IMG/VR virus record: IMGVR_UViG_3300027968_000051
Coordinates: 1-23,172 of that record
Length of the DNA: 23,172 nucleotides
Reading direction: 5' to 3' (one strand)
From: a virus
Shown here: in pieces, positions 6,825-13,356 of the stretch
Numbering within the stretch: the first letter of the stretch is position 1
Layout of the letters: each line of letters begins with the position of its first letter
Notes under the pieces: generated by a model
What the model saw: only the letters and a program-made list of their open reading frames with translations
What the model was told of the DNA's origin: nothing
Database searches by the model: none
Position numbers and translations under genes: made by a program

Positions 6825-7294
6825 AGCTCGCACAACGACAATGGTTATCGGAGACTCGACGAGGTCCCGGTAATCCGATGTGGGGTCGGAAGCGCATCTT
6901 CTCTCCGGAGCATCGAGAGAAGTTGCGACAGGCTCGACTTGCACGACCGGACAGATCGGCACTTGCTCGTGCGGCTGTAGCCGCTCAACAGAGTCGCATG
7001 ACTCAAGCCGAGAAGGATGAGTGCGGGCGGCGAATGCTCCGGGCACAAGTGGCGGTCGAGACCGCTCCCGAGCGAGTTGTGCGCTTTCTGCTAGAGGCAT
7101 CTGGACGGAGATTCGAGAGGCAAAAGCCGATCGGACCGTGGCGAGTCGACTTCTACGTCTCAAGCTGCAATCTCGTCATTGAGGTCGATGGTTGGTGGCA
7201 TCAGAACACAACCGAGGTTCAAGCTCGAGACAAACGCAAAAACGCTGACCTATTGGCCCGAGGATTCAACGTCCTCCGAGTGGAGGTGGACTGA
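6821..7294 (+). CDS. NUMOD3 plus Vsr/DUF559-type endonuclease (homing-like)
   Basis: ATG 6821 overlaps the previous stop by 4 bp (ATGA). The 157-aa protein has an N-terminal NUMOD3-like DNA-binding repeat (about residues 15-42, 'GNPMWGRKRIFSPEHREKLR'). A C-terminal domain of the Vsr/DUF559 group in the PD-(D/E)XK superfamily follows: 'RVDFYVSSCNLVIEVDGWWH', then 'KRKNADLLARGFNVLRVEVD'. The acidic residues in 'VDF' and 'IEVDG' would be catalytic. NUMOD motifs mark free-standing homing endonucleases, so this is probably a mobile gene that landed in the modification operon. Its stop lies directly against the DpdA-like coding start, which may explain why that gene lacks a normal start codon. Confidence 0.72.
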   Translation: MKLAQRQWLSETRRGPGNPMWGRKRIFSPEHREKLRQARLARPDRSALARAAVAAQQSRMTQAEKDECGRRMLRAQVAVETAPERVVRFLLEASGRRFERQKPIGPWRVDFYVSSCNLVIEVDGWWHQNTTEVQARDKRKNADLLARGFNVLRVEVD

Positions 7295-7295
7295 C

Positions 7296-8120
7296 ATCAA
7301 GCTTGCCAACATCGTTCCGATTCCGCTACTCGATCGACTCCTGACGGAGGAAGACGACTACCACCTCGTCCTAGGCGATCTCATCGTCGAGAGCAAGGTG
7401 TATGCGGACTTCTACGCCGAGCGCGTCAAGCGTGGTGACTACGTCATTCTCGACACGATGGAAGCTGAGCGTCCAGGTGTCGGTACGCCGATGTCGACAA
7501 TGCAGGAGGCGATTCGGACTCTGCAACCGAGCGAGGTCGTACTTCCCGACGTCAGTGACGATGGAGAGGCTACCATCCGCCGTGCACAGGAGGGTATCGA
7601 AGCCTTTCGCGAGATCGGGTATACCGGTCCGTTCATGGCCGTTCCACACGGAGCGTCCTTCCGCGAGTACATCACCTGTGCCAAGGTTCTGTCGCAGCTT
7701 CCGGGTGTTGAGTGCCTCGGAGTCTACGAGCAGATCCAGCGCAACTTCAGCATCTCTCGTCGCGCGATGGTGTGGAGACTGTACGGTCTCTTGACCGATA
7801 CGGGAAAGCACTACACGCAGATTCACCTTCTCGGTGGAGACGAAGACTGTGAGACGCTCGTCAAGACGACACTGAGAAACATCGTCCGAGGTCAAGACTC
7901 GGCCAAGCTCACCGTGTGGGGTCTGTCCGGACAGATCGTCACTCGAACGCACATTCCGCCCTACCCTGGACGCCGATTCTTCGGTGGAGAGAAGTACTTC
8001 TACGTGCGGGAGGGGAACCTCGCGGCTGGATCGATGGATGGAGTCGAAGTAGTTCCATCGACCTACGTGGAAATAGCAAAGCAGAACATCGCCTACTGGA
8101 GGAGGTACGTAGCAGCATGA
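7296..8120 (+). CDS. dpdA: DpdA/TGT-like DNA 7-deazaguanine transglycosylase (start codon unclear)
   Basis: This protein resembles phage DpdA, relatives of tRNA-guanine transglycosylase that swap guanine in DNA for a 7-deazaguanine base. Residues below count from 7296: N-terminal 'KLANIVPIP', D53 in 'YVILDTMEAE' (position of the substrate-binding Asp), D85 in 'VVLPDVSDD', H118 in 'MAVPHGASF', and 'IHLLGGDED' at about 176-184. Homology starts at the codon ATC 7296, six bases after GGAGGTGG (7282-7289), where an ATG would be expected. The nearest normal in-frame starts are TTG 7179 and ATG 7188, over 100 bp inside the endonuclease gene. Either ATC initiates or the protein has an extended N-terminus. 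QueC, QueD, QueE and FolE nearby support the role. Confidence 0.75.
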   Translation: MKLANIVPIPLLDRLLTEEDDYHLVLGDLIVESKVYADFYAERVKRGDYVILDTMEAERPGVGTPMSTMQEAIRTLQPSEVVLPDVSDDGEATIRRAQEGIEAFREIGYTGPFMAVPHGASFREYITCAKVLSQLPGVECLGVYEQIQRNFSISRRAMVWRLYGLLTDTGKHYTQIHLLGGDEDCETLVKTTLRNIVRGQDSAKLTVWGLSGQIVTRTHIPPYPGRRFFGGEKYFYVREGNLAAGSMDGVEVVPSTYVEIAKQNIAYWRRYVAA

Positions 8121-8344
8121 GCACCGAACCGCTTGATATCCGACCTGGACGACGGACCAAGACGACGGAACAGACGGAGCCGAAGCAGATCCTGACGATC
8201 ACGGTCTTCGTGGGGATGTACGACTGGGTCAAGAAGCACGTCAAGGCGAGCCCGGAGTACCGGTCCGTCGCTGACTACATCCGACAGCTCATTCAGAAGG
8301 ACCGTGAGCGAGTCGAGCGTGAGGAGGCCAAGAAGAGTGCTTGA
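8117..8344 (+). CDS. Ribbon-helix-helix DNA-binding protein
   Basis: ATG 8117 overlaps the DpdA-like stop by 4 bp and follows GGAGGTACG, giving 75 aa. A disordered N-terminus is followed by a strand 'ILTITVFVGMYDWVKKHV' and two helices 'YRSVADYIRQLIQKDRERVE', the order of a MetJ/Arc/CopG ribbon-helix-helix repressor. The C-terminus is a charged helix. Such proteins act as dimers on palindromic operators. Its place inside the modification operon suggests autoregulation or control of late expression, but I could not identify an operator. Other small helical functions remain possible. Confidence 0.55.
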   Translation: MSTEPLDIRPGRRTKTTEQTEPKQILTITVFVGMYDWVKKHVKASPEYRSVADYIRQLIQKDRERVEREEAKKSA

Positions 8345-9491
8345 GCGCACGCCTCTGACGTTTGACATCCCACGCATTGTCGACCGTGGGACGGACGCTG
8401 GTCAGCTGTTTGCTGGAAACGGAGTGCAGTACTACGACCTGTGCTGTGGAACGGGTTGCACTGGACTCGATGGCATTCTCCTCGAGGAGATCTTCGCACA
8501 GGTTGCAGAGATGCCGCTCAACACGTACGCCTACGAGACGGAGTTTCGAGACGAGGCCGAGGACGAGTTGCGACTCATGTATCCCGGTTACGCTTTCGCC
8601 TTCTTCTCGGGAGGTGCCGAGTGTGTCGAGGCAGCTCTGCGCGTAGCAGACGTCCTTGTCAGCCCTCTTCGACCACCAGTCACGTTGTCGTTCACGGGAG
8701 CCTTCCACGGAAAGACGTTCCGAGCGGGCCGTCTTGGAGACATGCGCCATCACGGCAAACACTTCCTTGTCGCCAACTACGAACGTCCGACCCTGCCTTC
8801 GCCGTACCACGAGCCGGCACCAGGAGGAGAGACGGGAGCTCTCATCGCACCGACGACCATCATCTTCGAGCCGATGCAAACGCGAAACGGCGTTCGTCCG
8901 ATGAGTCAGACGCAGATGGACGAGCTCTTCGCATACGCCATGCAGTGCGGCTCAATCGTCATTGCGGACGAGATCAGCACGACGATTCGGAGTGGCTATC
9001 CGTTGCTCTCCTGTGCAAATGTGACGGGATACAAGCCCGACATCATCTGCGTTGGCAAGAACATCGGTCAAGGCATTCCGGTTGCCGTTCTCGGCGTTCG
9101 AGCCGACCACGTCGACGCCGCAGAGAGAGTCTCGCTGACGAGTGGCTTCGGAGGCAACGCTCTTGCGTGTGTAGCCGTCGAGCGGACGCTGCACCACATT
9201 CGAGTCAACAACATCCTCGAGAAGATCCAGAAGCGGGGTGTGGAGTTTCTCAACGCTTTGACGGCGGAAGTCTCCGACCTGGTCCACCAAGTCGTCGGAG
9301 TCGGCTTCTGGTTCGGTCTCGAGCTCAAGGTCGAGGCTATTCCGGTTGCTCGAGCGCTTGCTCATCGTCACTGGATCGTCAGTCCAGCAGGACCGATGTC
9401 GATTCGGTTGTCGCCACCGTTCGAGCTGCAGGATGCGATCTGGTTCGAGTTCTTGAGCGACCTACGGGAGGTTCTCAGTGCCGAGAACTAG
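8337..9491 (+). CDS. PLP-dependent class III aminotransferase
   Basis: This is a complete 384-aa fold-type I, class III enzyme (ornithine/GABA/lysine aminotransferase group). Visible features are 'FAFFSGGAECVEAALRVA' (phosphate loop), 'FTGAFHGKTFRAGR' (ring-stacking segment), D211 in 'IVIADEIST' (pyridine nitrogen) and K241 in 'PDIICVGKNIGQGIP' (Schiff-base lysine). 'TSGFGGNALACVAVERTL' follows. I chose GTG 8337, nine bases after GAGGAGG, rather than GTG 8304 or 8319, which overlap the previous gene more. These enzymes move amino groups between amino acids or omega-amines and keto acids. A phage copy inside a preQ0 cluster is unusual; the likely substrate is an amine or amino acid used for, or attached to, the 7-deazaguanine side chain (inference). 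Confidence 0.88.
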   Translation: MLERTPLTFDIPRIVDRGTDAGQLFAGNGVQYYDLCCGTGCTGLDGILLEEIFAQVAEMPLNTYAYETEFRDEAEDELRLMYPGYAFAFFSGGAECVEAALRVADVLVSPLRPPVTLSFTGAFHGKTFRAGRLGDMRHHGKHFLVANYERPTLPSPYHEPAPGGETGALIAPTTIIFEPMQTRNGVRPMSQTQMDELFAYAMQCGSIVIADEISTTIRSGYPLLSCANVTGYKPDIICVGKNIGQGIPVAVLGVRADHVDAAERVSLTSGFGGNALACVAVERTLHHIRVNNILEKIQKRGVEFLNALTAEVSDLVHQVVGVGFWFGLELKVEAIPVARALAHRHWIVSPAGPMSIRLSPPFELQDAIWFEFLSDLREVLSAEN

Positions 9492-10224
9492 ACCGTCAGG
9501 TCCGCGCTTTCCAGCGGTAATCATCAACGACGACGGTGTCGAAGCTCTACCGTTTCTCCTGAAGGCTCTCTATCACCTTCGAGGCTTGGTGACACCGATC
9601 GCCTTCTTCTTGCCGGATCGAGATCGGTCAGGATGCGGAGGATACATTCGAACTCGTGGAGAGCCGATTCCGTTTCATGAGGTGGACACGCCATTGACGA
9701 ACGTTCCGGTCTACGTCGTAGATGGCTATCCGGCTGAGATCGCCTACCTCGTCAAGGTGCGGTACAAGCCCACTCGAGCGCGCGTCGTCTCCATCAACCG
9801 CGGCCACAACTTCGGAACGTTCATCTTCAACAGCGGTTGCGTCATGGGAGCGGTTCAAGCCAACTGGCTCGGCTTTGCCTCACTGGCACTCAACTGGCCG
9901 GAGAAGGAGATGCCCGGACCGGCAGACGGAGCCGTACTCGCATCGCTCGTGACAAGACTGTGGACGAGTCCGGAAGAGGACATGCGCAGCTCTCTGTGGT
10001 GCGTCAACTTCCCGACCAAGTATTCCACTCCGCAGCGATTGGTACAAGTGGGTCTCAGCCGGGTTCTGCCGGTGACGTATACTAAAGTACAGATGGGTGA
10101 GTTTCGCCTTATGGATAGGTCGCTCGAGATCGGTCCCGGAGATGCTCACGACGTTCTCGAGCGGGGTGTCGCGACCGCGGTCCCGCTCAACTCCGCAACC
10201 TTCACGATGCAAGGGAGCTACTGA
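9478..10224 (+). CDS. surE-like: SurE-like nucleotidase/phosphatase
   Basis: This 248-aa protein matches the SurE 5'/3'-nucleotidase fold. It has N17-D18-D19-G20-V21 (metal-binding NDDG), S51 in 'DRDRSGCGG', and N107 in 'VVSINRGHNFG', followed by 'NSGCVMGAVQANWLGFASLA', the counterpart of the SurE 'YSGTV-AA' helix. All usual metal ligands appear present, so it should be an active phosphomonoesterase on nucleotides or similar substrates. GTG 9478 follows ACGGGAGG and overlaps the aminotransferase by 14 bp. It could remove phosphate from a pathway intermediate or alter the dGMP pool; neither is shown. The C-terminal 70 residues diverge from standard SurE. Confidence 0.82.
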   Translation: MPRTRPSGPRFPAVIINDDGVEALPFLLKALYHLRGLVTPIAFFLPDRDRSGCGGYIRTRGEPIPFHEVDTPLTNVPVYVVDGYPAEIAYLVKVRYKPTRARVVSINRGHNFGTFIFNSGCVMGAVQANWLGFASLALNWPEKEMPGPADGAVLASLVTRLWTSPEEDMRSSLWCVNFPTKYSTPQRLVQVGLSRVLPVTYTKVQMGEFRLMDRSLEIGPGDAHDVLERGVATAVPLNSATFTMQGSY

Positions 10225-10898
10225 TGTACACGTACTGGAAGGGCGAGGACCCGATGATGTTGGCGAACCTCGAGTTCGACGGAGCCAACAGCGTCATTCT
10301 CAACACGTACACGCCGAGAACTCGCGTCGCGCTATTGACGGTTTGCTCGTGGGCTAAGCCGTACAGTCAGTCGCACATCCACAGAGCCATTCGGCAGGAC
10401 CTCATGACGACTGGTCCGAAGGGCGGTCTTCTGAACCAGATCGACTACATCCACCTGTCGAGCGCAGGAGTCATTCCACACGCATGCGAGAAGTGGTACC
10501 CGTTCACGGCCTACGACTGGAACAATGCACGCGTCGATACAGAGGCTCTGACGGAGGCTCTGGAGGTGTACATTGCCGAGCGGTTGATGCGATTCGTCAA
10601 GCGGTTCGAGTCCCACTATAGCCACTGGGTGACCTACTTCCGTGGAAACTCCACGACGTCGAAAGCCATTCTCCGCGTTCAGGAGCAGCTTCCACTGACG
10701 CGCTCACAGCCGTACATCGGTTCACCGGCAGAGGTCATCTGGCGAAACGTCTTCGTCTCATCACGCATCTCAGCCGATATGACCGTCCGTGAGAGTCTCC
10801 TATCCGGCTACTGCGACCCAGACGTTGCGCTAACCCTACCCGTCAATCTGGATCAGCTCCAGGCAACCCTGAAGGAGGTACTTGATGTACAAGAGTAG
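10224..10898 (+). CDS. ArcS-like (archaeosine synthase core, DUF5591-type) protein
   Basis: This 224-aa protein contains 'LLTVCSWAKPYSQSHIHRAI', with C41, K45-P46-Y47, S50 and H53. It matches the archaeosine synthase signature C-x3-KPY-x2-S-x2-H exactly. In Archaea, ArcS is a larger multidomain protein that adds lysine to the nitrile of preQ0 in tRNA. Only the catalytic core is present here, without PUA or TGT-like domains. A 'YIHLSSAGVIPHACEKWYPF' segment follows, typical of the core. ATG 10224 shares one base with the SurE stop (TGATG), and the end overlaps queC. Its place between dpdA and queC suggests it acts on preQ0, free or in DNA, to make an amidine-type or amino-acid adduct (inference). 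Confidence 0.72.
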   Translation: MYTYWKGEDPMMLANLEFDGANSVILNTYTPRTRVALLTVCSWAKPYSQSHIHRAIRQDLMTTGPKGGLLNQIDYIHLSSAGVIPHACEKWYPFTAYDWNNARVDTEALTEALEVYIAERLMRFVKRFESHYSHWVTYFRGNSTTSKAILRVQEQLPLTRSQPYIGSPAEVIWRNVFVSSRISADMTVRESLLSGYCDPDVALTLPVNLDQLQATLKEVLDVQE

Positions 10899-11577
10899 CG
10901 TCGTCATTTGCAGTGGCGGGATGGACTCCGTCACGCTGGCGTATGAAGAGGCTCGACGAGGGAAAATCCAGCTTCTCTCGTTTGACTACGGTCAGAGACA
11001 CAAGAAGGAGCTCGAGTGTGCGCGGATGTGCGCTGAGGACCTCAACGTTCCGTGGGAAGTTGTTGACTTGACGTCGCTTGGTCGTTTGCTTCACGGCTCG
11101 TCGCTATCCGATCGTCGAGTAGACGTACCGGACGGACACTACTCCGCACAATCGATGAAGCTGACGATCGTACCGAACCGCAACTCGATTATGCTCAACT
11201 GTGCGGTTGGGGTCGCTATCGGAACCGGGGCGGAAGTCGTCTACACGGCAGTGCACAGTGGAGATAGAGCCATTTATCCCGACTGTCGAGAAGAGTTTGT
11301 TCGAGCGCTCAATCAACTCATTCGCGTCGCGACTGAAACGAGCGTTCGCGTGGAGGCTCCCTTCGTAAACGTGACGAAGGCGGATATCGCCTCGATCGGC
11401 AACAGATTGGGAGTCGACTGGACGAGAACGTGGTCCTGCTACAAAGGCGGAGAGATCCACTGCGGACGTTGCGGCACGTGTACCGAGAGACAAGAGGCGT
11501 TCCATCTGGCCGGGGTTGAGGATCCCACTCCGTACGAGGATGCAGAGTTCTGGAAGACCGCAGAGGCGAACGCATGA
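10885..11577 (+). CDS. queC: 7-cyano-7-deazaguanine synthase (QueC)
   Basis: QueC uses ATP and ammonia to turn 7-carboxy-7-deazaguanine into preQ0. The 230-aa sequence has the PP-loop 'SGGMDS' at residues 10-15, 'LSFDYGQRHKKELECA', 'VPNRNSIMLNCA' and 'HSGDRAIYPDCREEF'. The zinc site is C185-x7-C193-x2-C196-x2-C199, as in bacterial QueC. No glutamine amidotransferase domain is fused, so it is not the Gat-QueC form that makes archaeosine precursors. ATG 10885 is preceded by GAAGGAGG; TTG 10882 is an alternative. It overlaps the ArcS-like gene by 14 bp, showing translational coupling. Confidence 0.95.
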   Translation: MYKSSVVICSGGMDSVTLAYEEARRGKIQLLSFDYGQRHKKELECARMCAEDLNVPWEVVDLTSLGRLLHGSSLSDRRVDVPDGHYSAQSMKLTIVPNRNSIMLNCAVGVAIGTGAEVVYTAVHSGDRAIYPDCREEFVRALNQLIRVATETSVRVEAPFVNVTKADIASIGNRLGVDWTRTWSCYKGGEIHCGRCGTCTERQEAFHLAGVEDPTPYEDAEFWKTAEANA

Positions 11578-11903
11578 AGTTGCGATCGGGATTCTGCCAG
11601 AATCCAGAGTGTCGCTGGCTCGGTGAGTGTCCGGTCTTGCTACCGGAACACATGATTCCGAAATGGCACTTCAAAGCCGGACTCGCTAAGGGTGATCCGA
11701 CAGATCCGTCTAACATTGAGTGGTGGTGTCCGACTTGTGCGCGGATCAAGACTCGCGCTGAGCAGCGTACGGACGAGTATCGAGAGTACGTTCGGACCTG
11801 GGGTACCGGCAGGAGACACCACGCGGACTCGATCGAGAAGGTAAGAGCATCGGCTCTTGCAAGGGAGGCTCGGTGGAGAGTATCTGGAGTTCGACATGAC
11901 TGA
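11574..11903 (+). CDS. HNH endonuclease 1
   Basis: ATG 11574 overlaps the queC stop (ATGA) and gives 109 aa. The HNH fold is visible as 'CQNPEC', then 'EHMIPKWHFKAGLAKGDP', 'DPSNIEWWCPTCARIKT', with paired Cys residues for structural zinc and the central His/Asn. A basic C-terminal stretch ('GRRHHADSIEKVRASAL') resembles a shortened NUMOD-type DNA-binding tail. It is clearly related to the endonuclease at 12564-12959: both read '(H)xxPxWxFKxGLxxGDPTDPxN'. It is probably a free-standing homing endonuclease in the modification operon. Confidence 0.78.
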   Translation: MKLRSGFCQNPECRWLGECPVLLPEHMIPKWHFKAGLAKGDPTDPSNIEWWCPTCARIKTRAEQRTDEYREYVRTWGTGRRHHADSIEKVRASALAREARWRVSGVRHD

Positions 11904-12267
11904 GAGGTTGAGCGAGCAGCTGCCGGTCCAGCCGTCTGAGACACACAAGTGGGCGGCTTGGTGCTCACAGCACACAAGTCACCCGATCGACTGCTTCTGG
12001 GAGCATCACCCGGAGGTGTGCGAGGAACACCACAAACTACAATGTGAGGAGTGTCATGGAATCCGAATCCGAGTCCCAACCGCAGTCGAGCGACACGAAC
12101 GAATTCAAGCGCAACGCGAGACCGCTAGTGTCGATCAGCAAGGAAGTGGAGTTCGATGCGGGACATCGAGTTCCGGCACACAAGAGCAAGTGTCGGAACC
12201 CACACGGCCATCGCTACCGGGTTCGGGTCCTGTGCGAGGGAGTGATCCAACCGACAGATGCGGGTAG
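11896..12267 (+). CDS. Possible small Cys/His-rich protein overlapping queD
   Basis: ATG 11896 is six bases after GGAG (11886-11889), overlaps HNH 1 by 8 bp, and opens a frame that fills the otherwise empty gap before queD. The first 55 residues have a zinc-site look: 'WAAWCSQHTSH', 'DCFWEHHPEVCEEHH', 'LQCEECHG'. The frame continues 212 bp into queD and there looks like a shadow of it (Ser/Gly/Arg-rich). Either a real gene runs on inside queD or the expressed product is different from the open frame. I do not recognise it. Confidence 0.4.
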   Translation: MTERLSEQLPVQPSETHKWAAWCSQHTSHPIDCFWEHHPEVCEEHHKLQCEECHGIRIRVPTAVERHERIQAQRETASVDQQGSGVRCGTSSSGTQEQVSEPTRPSLPGSGPVRGSDPTDRCG

Positions 12268-12571
12268 CACAGGTGGCATGCTCGTCGACTTCGGAGACCT
12301 GAAGTACTTCCTCCAGACGCTGGCTGGACTACTCGACCACGCCATGATCATCTGGAAGGGTGATGACGAGCTGCTCGAAGCCTTTAGAGGTCACGACTGG
12401 AACACGGCCGTCTTCGAATACGTGCCAACGGCCGAGAACATCGCTCGCTGGTTCTACGACGAGTTGTCAAGAAGCGTCAACGCTCGCTACGTCAACGACT
12501 TGCGCGTCTCCGGTGTCAGTGTGTGGGAGACGCCGACGAGCTGTGCGCACTATCGAGGCGATCGTGGCTGA
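12056..12571 (+). CDS. queD: 6-carboxy-5,6,7,8-tetrahydropterin synthase (QueD)
   Basis: QueD turns dihydroneopterin triphosphate (the FolE product) into 6-carboxytetrahydropterin, the QueE substrate. In the 171-aa protein the zinc histidines are H37 in 'FDAGHRV' and H50/H52 in 'CRNPHGHRYRV', with catalytic C46. 'GMLVDFGDLK', 'LLDHAMII' and 'PTAENIARWFYDEL' follow in the family order. ATG 12056 has GAGGA five bases upstream; GTG 12044 is an alternative. The first 24 residues are Ser/Glu-rich and outside the family core. With FolE, QueE and QueC this completes the preQ0 pathway in about 7.6 kb. Confidence 0.93.
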   Translation: MESESESQPQSSDTNEFKRNARPLVSISKEVEFDAGHRVPAHKSKCRNPHGHRYRVRVLCEGVIQPTDAGSTGGMLVDFGDLKYFLQTLAGLLDHAMIIWKGDDELLEAFRGHDWNTAVFEYVPTAENIARWFYDELSRSVNARYVNDLRVSGVSVWETPTSCAHYRGDRG

Positions 12572-12959
12572 CCACACGATCTCCGGTGACTGTGCAATCT
12601 GCGGCATCTACCGGTACTCGCTCCACAGAGATCACATCGTACCGAGATGGAAGTTCAAGTACGGTCTGGTTGAGGGAGACCCGACAGACCCGGCGAACTT
12701 CCAGTACCTGTGTGCCAACTGCCACGAAGACAAGACCCGAGAGGAGTTCTTGTCTGACGAGTACCGAAGAATCGCGGTCGCTCGAGTCGGTCTCTACACG
12801 GATGAGTACCGAGAGCGACAGCGTCAGGACCGTCTCGGAAAACAACACACGTCGGAAGCAAGAGCCAAGATCGGTGCGTATGCACGCAACCGTCCACCGG
12901 AAGTTCGAGAGAAGTTGCGGCAAGGTGCACTCAAACAACATCGAGGAGGGATCGTATGA
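12564..12959 (+). CDS. HNH endonuclease 2 with NUMOD3-like tail
   Basis: GTG 12564, five bases after GAGG, overlaps queD by 8 bp and yields 131 aa; GTG 12543 is possible. The HNH part has 'CAICGIYRYSLHRDHIVPRW' (D-H pair), 'GDPTDPANFQYLCANCHEDK' and zinc cysteine pairs. The C-terminus carries NUMOD3-like repeats ('GKQHTSEARAKIGAYARN', 'PEVREKLRQGALKQH'), a homing-endonuclease DNA-binding element. It is a paralogue of HNH 1 about 1 kb upstream, so the two flank the Cys/His ORF and queD. Probably a mobile gene that does not take part in the pathway. Confidence 0.78.
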   Translation: MADHTISGDCAICGIYRYSLHRDHIVPRWKFKYGLVEGDPTDPANFQYLCANCHEDKTREEFLSDEYRRIAVARVGLYTDEYRERQRQDRLGKQHTSEARAKIGAYARNRPPEVREKLRQGALKQHRGGIV

Positions 12960-12986
12960 TAGCGCACTACTATGGAGGTACTCGTC

Positions 12987-13292
12987 TTGACTGATCTCGG
13001 CATCCACCAAGTCCAACCGGGCGAGCAACCCGGACCATTCTCGACCGAGATGACCGTTGTGACGTTGATGACGGACGAAGGACCAATGCACGTCGTCAAG
13101 TTCACCATCATCGCGCTACAGGGTCGAATGACGATCTACCCAGTTGGCAAGGTTGCCAAGCAACTCGGACAGCAGTTTATGCAGAAGTCGCGGGAGTGTC
13201 TTACCGGTCTCATCTTGCCGGCGGGTTCGGCCAGTGCCAATGGTGACCATCCAGGTGAGACTGGTGAGGAAGAAAGTCAAGAAAGCACTTGA
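12987..13292 (+). CDS. Hypothetical protein
   Basis: TTG 12987 lies eight bases after GGAGG (12974-12978); ATG 12972 in the same frame is the alternative. The 101-aa product starts with beta-rich segments ('STEMTVVTLMTDEGPMHVVK', 'IIALQGRMTIYPVG'), continues with a short helix, and ends in an acidic low-complexity tail (TGEEESQEST). No family recognised. Its stop codon at 13290-13292 lies within the -35 box of promoter P2, so it is the last gene of the transcription unit. Confidence 0.6.
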   Translation: MTDLGIHQVQPGEQPGPFSTEMTVVTLMTDEGPMHVVKFTIIALQGRMTIYPVGKVAKQLGQQFMQKSRECLTGLILPAGSASANGDHPGETGEEESQEST

Positions 13293-13317
13293 TTTCGTGG
13301 GTGCGTTTCACTATAAT
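13289..13317 (+). promoter_or_regulatory. Sigma70-type promoter P2
   Basis: TTGATT (13289-13294), a 17-nt spacer and TATAAT (13312-13317) overlap the stop of the preceding gene. The -10 flank TTCACTATAAT and the CAAGAGG leader five bases later match P1 at the same offsets. It should drive the small genes and the DNA polymerase downstream. Confidence 0.82.
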
Positions 13318-13356
13318 ATAAGCAAGAGGTACAAACAAACGGAAGGGAGAGCAGCA

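Noticed and set aside
8441-9520. 359-aa open frame on the plus strand
   Set aside because: Arg/Ser-rich shadow of the aminotransferase in another frame. No domain and no ribosome binding site logic.
10072-10095. TATACT within the SurE-like gene as a -10 box
   Set aside because: No acceptable -35 hexamer 16-18 nt upstream, and the site is inside a coding region of a tightly coupled operon.
10885-11577. QueC as the Gat-QueC archaeosine-type fusion
   Set aside because: The protein has ordinary QueC length and no glutamine amidotransferase domain on either side.
11318-12079. Minus-strand open frame of 253 aa
   Set aside because: Antisense to queC and HNH 1. Composition is Ser/Arg/Pro-rich and unstructured.
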